Source: Acidimicrobiales bacterium
GTDB taxonomy: Bacteria > Actinomycetota > Acidimicrobiia > Acidimicrobiales > Iamiaceae
Direction: 5' to 3'
NCBI GenBank assembly: GCA_025463365.1
Contig: JAOBWM010000063.1
Location: 25,068 to 89,067, forward strand
DNA length: 64,000 bases
Shown piece by piece: positions 58,937 through 64,000 of the stretch; position 1 is the first letter of the stretch, and each line of letters opens with the position of its first letter. The translations under genes and the position numbers were made by a program. Under the pieces are notes generated by a model. That model made no database searches. It was not told the DNA's origin and saw only the letters and a program-made list of their open reading frames with translations.

Positions 58937-60809
58937 GGCCCTCTGGCTCCTCTTCCGGCTCCTCGACCGGAGCCCCCGCCTGGGCCGCCGGATGGCCAGG
59001 GCCGAGGATGAACTCCAAGAGTTCGCCGATCCGCTCAGGAATCGCTATGCCGGCCCCGCCATCCAGCTTCTCAGATAGACCCGCGGCGAGTTCGAAGGCG
59101 AACCAACCCTTCTTTCCCCGCGGAGTGCTCTCCATGAAGAGCTGATCCACGGAGTCGGGAGTGACCTCCTCGACCGATTCGTTGATCGCCGCAAGTGCTT
59201 CAGCGACGGCGTCTGCGTTGCCAGGTACGAGGGTGGGTTCGAGAGTTGGATGGCTCTGGAAATAGCCCAGCTGGGGTTGGTTCAGGGAGTCGACCCACTG
59301 CGGAGGGCCCGGCACCACATCAGGGTCCCGGACATCGGTGTCCGACAGAATCGCTAGGCGACCGCACAGCTCGAATCCAGGAGTCATGAGCAGGGACCCG
59401 ATCCATTCCCCCGGCACAGCCCCCATGGCGATCACGCTTAGGGCCTCAGCGAGCGCGACTCGCACCGGGTCCTGCCCCGCCCACGCCCGAGCGAACACTC
59501 GCATCAAGACCGCATCGGTGACGCCTTCGACCAGCACGACCTTGTCAGCGAAGAGCGCCGAACTCCGCTCAGCATCGAAGTGCAATGCTATCTTCCGCAG
59601 GGCGTCGCGTCTCGCCGCGCCCTGGAGAGGGTGGTGGTCGATTGCTCGCCCAACCCGAACACCAGGCTCGACCTCGCGGATCACCACCATGTCTTCCGGG
59701 CTGCACGCTGCCAACATCTCACCTGAGTGAGTCGTGACGATCATCTGAAGCTCAGGCCGGGAAAGCGTGACCCGGCGCAGGAACCGCAGCACACCGTGTT
59801 GGAGCTGAGGGTGGAGATGGGCCTCGGGCTCCTCAACAACAACGGTGACGTGAAACCCGTCCGAAGGGAAGAACGCGTCCTCCTCAACCTCTGCGGCTTC
59901 GTCGGCCTCTTCGATCTCCTGGGCGGGATCCAGCTGCTCAATCTCCGGGTCGACCTCCAGAAGCACCTCCCCGCCCGCAGGTGTGGGCGCGACGGACCCA
60001 GTGATCGCATCGAGATCGCCCGGAATCGCTGCGAGCGTGACAGCGAGATGCAGGAGATTCACGTAGCCGAGGCCGGACACCTCCAGACGGCGTGCATCGA
60101 TTCGGGCGTCGACCATAGCAAGTAGAAACTCGAGAACTCGTGCGAGAAATGAATCGTCAACGACCTGTGCGCCAATGAACGCGTGGTGAGCACTTGACCC
60201 GCTCGTCAGCAAAGCCAACAACCGCGACACGCGAGTCTCGACGGACTCGATGAGTGAATGGTCAACGAGGTTCGCGAGTAGCGACTCCGCCAGAGTGCGA
60301 AGGTCCTCAAGGTTGCGATGGCCAAGCTGACGCTGCTGTTCTGCTCGGAGGAGCTCGACCAGGATCTCAGCCTCACGACGCGCCAGCTCATCCACCGGAT
60401 TTCGATAGGCAGGCAGGTAGACAACGCGTGCCCGGTCGGCCCCTTCGGTCGCGTTCTCAACTCCTGCGGCCCGTACCTTGCCCAAAGACCGCTCAAGCCG
60501 GCGCGTCCACATCGGAGGCCCAAGGGCCTGCCCGACAAGCCAGGTCTCGAGCTCTCCGGCGGGCTCACCTGGCAACCCGAACGCGAACTCCACGTCGATC
60601 TCGCGAGGAGGAGGGCCGAGCACCGCAACGGACGGACGCGGAAGCTGTGGGAACCGATGGGCATGCGCGAGGTACAGCGCCTCAGCGATCGTTGTCTTGC
60701 CGCCGTTGTTCGGTCCAAGGAGAACGGCGAAACGGCCTGGGAAGCGGCACTCGATCTCACTCTCCGCTGACGCACGGAATCCACGCACCCGGATCGCACT
60801 TAGGTGCAT
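58914..60809 (-). CDS. gajA: OLD-family ATPase/TOPRIM nuclease GajA of a Gabija system
   Basis: A 631-residue protein. The ABC-type ATPase has RGFRASAESE, P-loop LGPNNGGKTTIAEALY, signature-region residues and Walker B VVVEEPEAHLHPQLQ followed by IVTTHSGEML. The TOPRIM domain has VVLVEGVTDAVL and ILSDTDVRDP, the acidic nuclease residues. GGAGGAC precedes the ATG. The C-terminus is acidic (EEPEEEPEG). With gajB next to it, this is a Gabija anti-phage system. Confidence 0.9.
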   Translation of the reverse strand: MHLSAIRVRGFRASAESEIECRFPGRFAVLLGPNNGGKTTIAEALYLAHAHRFPQLPRPSVAVLGPPPREIDVEFAFGLPGEPAGELETWLVGQALGPPMWTRRLERSLGKVRAAGVENATEGADRARVVYLPAYRNPVDELARREAEILVELLRAEQQRQLGHRNLEDLRTLAESLLANLVDHSLIESVETRVSRLLALLTSGSSAHHAFIGAQVVDDSFLARVLEFLLAMVDARIDARRLEVSGLGYVNLLHLAVTLAAIPGDLDAITGSVAPTPAGGEVLLEVDPEIEQLDPAQEIEEADEAAEVEEDAFFPSDGFHVTVVVEEPEAHLHPQLQHGVLRFLRRVTLSRPELQMIVTTHSGEMLAACSPEDMVVIREVEPGVRVGRAIDHHPLQGAARRDALRKIALHFDAERSSALFADKVVLVEGVTDAVLMRVFARAWAGQDPVRVALAEALSVIAMGAVPGEWIGSLLMTPGFELCGRLAILSDTDVRDPDVVPGPPQWVDSLNQPQLGYFQSHPTLEPTLVPGNADAVAEALAAINESVEEVTPDSVDQLFMESTPRGKKGWFAFELAAGLSEKLDGGAGIAIPERIGELLEFILGPGHPAAQAGAPVEEPEEEPEGLDPADPD

Positions 60810-60846
60810 GCCCCGTCCTCCTTAGCGGTCTTCCACCGATCGCTCG

Positions 60847-61050
60847 CTAGTCACGCCTCGCTGATGCCCACCGCACCACGTCTCCGCGCATCCAGAGTCT
60901 GGTGCGTCCGCCACCTCGCTCCACAACCGGCTGGGGGAAGTCGTCGTAGCGGTGGAGGTAGGTGGACACGCTGTTGCGGTGGCTGAGGCCGAGAATGTCG
61001 GCGACCTCTTGGGAATCGACGAGGTCTTCGGTGTCGACGAGCGGGGCCAT
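60847..61050 (-). CDS. AlpA/excisionase-like helix-turn-helix protein
   Basis: A 67-residue MerR-type winged HTH (VDSQEVADILGLSHRNSVST, YDDFPQPVVERGGGRTRLWM, DVVRWASARRD), the style of phage excisionases and AlpA regulators. ATG 61,050 lies 9 bp from a TCTACGTAGA palindrome. It is divergent from the recombinase-like gene, as expected for an excisionase/integrase pair. Confidence 0.8.
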   Translation of the reverse strand: MAPLVDTEDLVDSQEVADILGLSHRNSVSTYLHRYDDFPQPVVERGGGRTRLWMRGDVVRWASARRD

Positions 61051-61059
61051 GGAGATCAG

Positions 61060-61109
61060 TCTACGTAGATTGACAGACAGCGAAGCTGGACGTAGCCTGT
61101 CTACGTAGC
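61060..61109. promoter_or_regulatory. Repeated TCTACGTAG palindromes in a divergent promoter
   Basis: TCTACGTAGA at 61,060-61,069 and GTCTACGTAGC at 61,099-61,109 lie 40 bp apart, about four helical turns; a partial GACGTAGCC lies between. They are candidate binding sites of the AlpA-like protein. Confidence 0.55.
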
Positions 61110-61188
61110 AAGACAAATGTGACATGAAGTGGCCCCGGCGGTGGTGGAACACCCCGGGGCCTGGCCGGAACCTTAAGAGAGGTCCGAC

Positions 61189-62082
61189 GTGAGCCATCGT
61201 AGGAGCAGTGCCGTGTCCTCGTTTGAGGCAGCACGAGCCGCTCTTGTCGTGGATCTTCAGGGGCGGTGGGCTTCGGAGGCTCAGGCTCTGCGGCTCGTCC
61301 GGCTGGCGGAGCGGTTCGAGGGGTTCTGCTTCGCGGGCTCCGGGCTGGGTGAGATGGACGAGGTCTCTCCCGCCGTGGCCCAGAGCTTCGTGTCCGCGGC
61401 TGATGCCGATGGTCGTCCGGCTGGGGCGAGCGTGCAGCGCGCTCGTCGGTCGGCGGTTCGGGCGCTATACCGATGTGGGCGGGCGATCGGCGTTGCCTCC
61501 ACCGACCCCACCGCGGAGATCCGACTTCCTTCGCTGACCGCGATGCGGGCGCGGCCGCTCACCGACGACGAAGTGCTCGAGTGCCGGGCGGCTTCGACCT
61601 GGTCGCTCATCAGTTCTCGCCGGGCGTTGGCCTGGGCGCTGGCGGAGGCGACCTGCCGCTCCGGTGAGATCCCCAACGTCGTCTCCGGCGACGTGGACCT
61701 CAAGACCGGGACGCTGGTCATCCGTGGTGGCGGGCGATGCCGGCCCCGCACCGGGAAGCTCACCGAATGGGGGCAGGAGCAGATCGCCGACCACCTGGCG
61801 CAGAACCCGGATCATGGCTCGCCGCTCATCTACGCCGGGGAGACCGCCCGCCTCGGTGGGCTCGTGTCGGCCAACGCGGCGATCAGTCAAGTGCTGCAAC
61901 GAGCGGGAGTTGCTGACGAGCCTGATGTCCGGCCGTCGTCGGTGGTTGCCTGGGCCGGGACAAAGGTGCTGGAGCGGACCGGGCGCATCGAGCTGGTCGC
62001 CGACGCCCTCGGACTGACCAGCCTGGACAGCGCCGCCGACTTCATCGGTTGGACCTGGGACCGCGGGAACGGTGATGGCTGA
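61189..62082 (+). CDS. Tyrosine-recombinase-like protein with degenerate active site
   Basis: A 297-residue protein with XerC/phage-integrase layout: a SAM-like N-terminal domain, then LAWALAEATCRSGEIPNVV (box I Arg), GTLVIRGGGRCRPRTGKL and the C-terminal VLERTGRIELVADALGLTSL. The usual HxxR and catalytic Tyr are not evident (PSSVVAW and DFIGWTW stand in their places), so cleavage may not be possible. A GTG start follows AGAGAGG. It overlaps the transposase-like gene downstream and may help it bind ends or be a decayed integrase. Confidence 0.7.
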   Translation: MSHRRSSAVSSFEAARAALVVDLQGRWASEAQALRLVRLAERFEGFCFAGSGLGEMDEVSPAVAQSFVSAADADGRPAGASVQRARRSAVRALYRCGRAIGVASTDPTAEIRLPSLTAMRARPLTDDEVLECRAASTWSLISSRRALAWALAEATCRSGEIPNVVSGDVDLKTGTLVIRGGGRCRPRTGKLTEWGQEQIADHLAQNPDHGSPLIYAGETARLGGLVSANAAISQVLQRAGVADEPDVRPSSVVAWAGTKVLERTGRIELVADALGLTSLDSAADFIGWTWDRGNGDG

Positions 62083-63502
62083 GCGGCGCCGGCCGGGCAC
62101 GAGCACGTTCGACCGCATCGACGCGCTGCTCGCCAACCCGGAGCTGTACGAGCTGGCCGATGCGGTCCCGCAGGCTGATCCCAGCGCGGGAGGTCGACCG
62201 CGCCACTACCCCACCTACATGTGGCTGCTGTTCGATGCGCTGCTCTCGGTCTACGGCTCGGCCCGGCGGGTCGAGATCGAGCTGTCGCATCCCATCGTCT
62301 GGCCGCACATCCGCTCTGCCGTGCTGGAGCTGTTCGGAGATGATCCCGAACGCTGGCTGCCCGAGGCACCCATGCGACGGCACCACTACCTCTACGGACG
62401 CACCGCGTGGCTCAGCCAACCCGAGGTCCTCGCTCAGCTGCGGGACATCCACCGGCGGAGCGCCGCTGAGCAGGCACAGCAGATCGGCCTCCTCGATCCC
62501 AAGGGGCGCGGGTCGTGGACCAAGCCGGACCTGTCCCGGCTCATCCACGCCGACGGCAAGGTCGTCACTCCCCTGTTCCGCGCCCACCCGGGTGACACGA
62601 AGCTCGACAAGGAGACCGGCGAGCTGCGTCCAGTCCGGGCGGAGCAGGATGCGTCACTCCACTTCGAGGGCACGGGCGAGACGGCCTGGGGCACGAAGTG
62701 GGTCATCGCCGCGTGCCGGAGCGAAGACGTCCACGGCCGGATCATCCTCGACGTCGAATGGGTGCCCCAGGCCGGCGGCGAGGCTCGAGTCGCCGTCGAC
62801 ACGTTTGTCGAGCTCGCACCGCACTGCTCCGGCGCGCAGGGCATCATCTACGACACTGCTCTCCGTGGCGCCCACCACCAGACCCTGCTCCGCGATCTCG
62901 GGTGGTTGTCCATTAACAAGGTCGCCGCGGCAAAGGCCGACACCAAGGGCAAGGCCCGACGCGGCGCAGGACGACGCGTCGAGAAGTCGACCCACGTCGA
63001 AGACCGCACCATCACTACCCCCGACGGCGAGCAGACGATCTCGCTGTTTGCCGAGGGCGGCGCCATCGGCATCGGCGTCCTCACCGACACCGGCAAGCGC
63101 GTCTTCGTTCCGCTCGAGCGGGTCCGAACCCACCGCAACACCGACAAGCGCGGGTACCGCTGGTACAACGAGTACAGGCTCCCCGAGCAGCACGGCGGCG
63201 GCACGATCATGGTCCGACTCCACGGCACCGACGAGGACGTGAAGCGGCGCTTCAACCGCACCGAGAACATCCGCCAGATCCCCCAGACCGACCCCGACTT
63301 CAAGCGCCTCTACCGCCGACGCAACGACGCCGAGTCCATCAACCGGGCACTCGACGACACGCTCTGGCTCCGGCGAGCACACTCCGTCGGCCACGCCCGC
63401 CAGCACCTCAACTTGTTGACCTACGCGCTCACGGTCAACAGCCTCGCCCTCTGGCGCCACCAAGCGCGCCAAGACGAACCACCACTCCCGCTCGCGGCCT
63501 GA
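62075..63502 (+). CDS. DDE-transposase-like protein
   Basis: A 475-residue protein. The C-terminal end (RRRNDAESINRALDDTLWLR, NLLTYALTVNSLALWRH) matches IS4/IS1182-style transposases around the catalytic Glu. Candidate Asp residues lie in LIHADGKVVTPLF and IIYDTALRGAHHQTLL. The N-terminal region (YMWLLFDALLSVYGSARRVE) is typical of such transposases too. ATG 62,075 overlaps the recombinase-like gene by 8 bp. A decayed segment of the same gene lies at 40,587. No flanking inverted repeats were recognised. Confidence 0.75.
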   Translation: MAERRRPGTSTFDRIDALLANPELYELADAVPQADPSAGGRPRHYPTYMWLLFDALLSVYGSARRVEIELSHPIVWPHIRSAVLELFGDDPERWLPEAPMRRHHYLYGRTAWLSQPEVLAQLRDIHRRSAAEQAQQIGLLDPKGRGSWTKPDLSRLIHADGKVVTPLFRAHPGDTKLDKETGELRPVRAEQDASLHFEGTGETAWGTKWVIAACRSEDVHGRIILDVEWVPQAGGEARVAVDTFVELAPHCSGAQGIIYDTALRGAHHQTLLRDLGWLSINKVAAAKADTKGKARRGAGRRVEKSTHVEDRTITTPDGEQTISLFAEGGAIGIGVLTDTGKRVFVPLERVRTHRNTDKRGYRWYNEYRLPEQHGGGTIMVRLHGTDEDVKRRFNRTENIRQIPQTDPDFKRLYRRRNDAESINRALDDTLWLRRAHSVGHARQHLNLLTYALTVNSLALWRHQARQDEPPLPLAA

Positions 63503-63655
63503 CCGGCCCCGGCTCAGCGGCTCGAGCCGGCTTCGACGCGCCCCGCCTCAGATTCGGGCACCAGACCAGGGGCCTCGAGCTCCAGATCAGCTCGCGAGTG
63601 GCAGGAATCGGCGTCGTAGGATTCTCCACTCAGCCGGTTCGTGCACGTGGGCGGG

Positions 63656-63691
63656 GTTTTCTCCCACGTTCTCTACCGGCCCCGCCCTCGT
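63656..63691 (+). repeat. Right copy of the tRNA-Arg-associated direct repeat (putative attachment site)
   Basis: Matches 33,708-33,743 at 34 of 36 positions. The last 8 nt (GCCCTCGT) are the 5' end of tRNA-Arg; the other 28 nt are its upstream flank, so an element entering here would bring a new promoter region for the tRNA. Confidence 0.6.
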
Positions 63692-63760
63692 AGCTCAGTT
63701 GGATAGAGCAACCGCCTCCTAAGCGGTAGGTCCCCAGTTCGATTCTGGGCGTGGGCACCA
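63684..63760 (+). tRNA. tRNA-Arg (anticodon CCT), CCA encoded
   Basis: A 77-nt cloverleaf: acceptor GCCCTCG/CGTGGGC (one T-T mismatch), D arm GCTCAGTTGGATAGAGC, anticodon arm ACCGC-CTCCTAA-GCGGT with anticodon CCT reading AGG, T arm CCCAG-TTCGATT-CTGGG, discriminator A and encoded CCA. It sits at the right edge of the island. Confidence 0.93.
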
Positions 63761-63827
63761 AACACCCGCCCGCCACGGCGCCGGCCCATCGAAGGACCAC
63801 CGATCCGCCTAGAGCGAACGGCTGACG

Positions 63828-64000
63828 CTACGAGCCGGTGATGGTGTCGAGGTTGGCTTGGGCCTTGGCGTCCATGAGCTCGACCATTACGCCGTCGGGA
63901 TCGGTGACCACCACCAGGCGGACGCCGCCGACGTCGATCGATCGGGGCTTGGCGTCGATGCCGGCCGCTTCGAGACGGGCCAGCACCGCGTCGACGTCGG
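63828..64000 (-). CDS. VOC (glyoxalase-like) family protein, C-terminal part
   Basis: Only the last ~56 residues are inside the window. They read RLVVVTDPDGVMVELMDAKA, the typical final strand of vicinal-oxygen-chelate proteins with a metal-binding Glu. Substrate unknown. It lies outside the island, beyond the tRNA. Confidence 0.8.
   Translation of the reverse strand, partial: DVDAVLARLEAAGIDAKPRSIDVGGVRLVVVTDPDGVMVELMDAKAQANLDTITGS

Noticed and set aside
61189..62082. Fully active site-specific integrase
   Set aside because: The expected HxxR and tyrosine residues could not be located, so activity is not claimed.

Overview
High-GC actinobacterial DNA. GTG/TTG starts, leaderless-looking promoters, a NarL-type sensor pair and an aerobic-type cob gene set with CbtAB suggest an Acidimicrobiia-like organism, but that placement is an inference from gene style and not a measured affiliation.

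Layout. Positions 1-7.4 kb hold the 5' part of a large secreted lipoprotein with about ten fibronectin type III repeats, a LuxR/NarL response regulator, a convergent GAF-histidine kinase and a small membrane protein. From 7.5 to 31.9 kb lies a nearly complete cobalamin (B12) pathway. A minus operon (cobO, cobB, a ribbon-helix-helix/CobI-like fusion, cobM, cobL, cobE, cobF) diverges from a plus operon (cobG, cobH, cobI, cobJ) across a perfect 22-bp inverted repeat. Then come cobK, cobQ, a minus operon for cobalt import and insertion (cbtB, cbtA, an FhuF-like [2Fe-2S] protein, cobN, a one-chain chelatase ATPase/VWA protein) and a plus operon for nucleotide-loop assembly (cobU, cobS, cobD, cobC and a HAD-BluB-CobT triple fusion). 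Two back-to-back cobalamin riboswitches (26.25-26.60 kb) control the last two operons. Most genes overlap by 4 bp, so translation is probably coupled. No cobA/SUMT and no recognisable cobR are in the window.

Positions 31.9-33.7 kb carry relics and hypothetical genes. Positions 33.7-63.7 kb look like an integrated defence island. A 36-nt sequence containing the first 8 nt of a tRNA-Arg(CCT) gene (63,684) recurs at 33,708 with two mismatches. The island ends with an AlpA-like regulator, a degenerate tyrosine-recombinase-like protein and a DDE-transposase-like protein. A decayed segment of that transposase sits at 40.6 kb beside an IS6-like relic. Cargo: a three-gene set (nitrilase-like protein, winged-helix protein, KGGVGR-NACHT-pentapeptide protein); a tightly overlapping eight-gene operon joining a NACHT protein with a formylglycine-generating-enzyme-like C-terminus to sugar-epimerase, acyltransferase, aldo/keto reductase, FKBP, hydrolase and lipoprotein genes; a zinc-ribbon/nuclease-like protein; a toxin-antitoxin-like pair under an AT-rich palindrome; and a Gabija pair (gajA, gajB) with an HNH nuclease gene next to it. 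The window closes with the 3' end of a VOC/glyoxalase gene.

The strongest leads for undescribed biology are the eight-gene NACHT operon (41.9-50.5 kb), the nitrilase/KGGVGR-NACHT set (35.6-40.5 kb), and the DNA-binding CobI-like fusion with matching candidate operators in the cob cluster.
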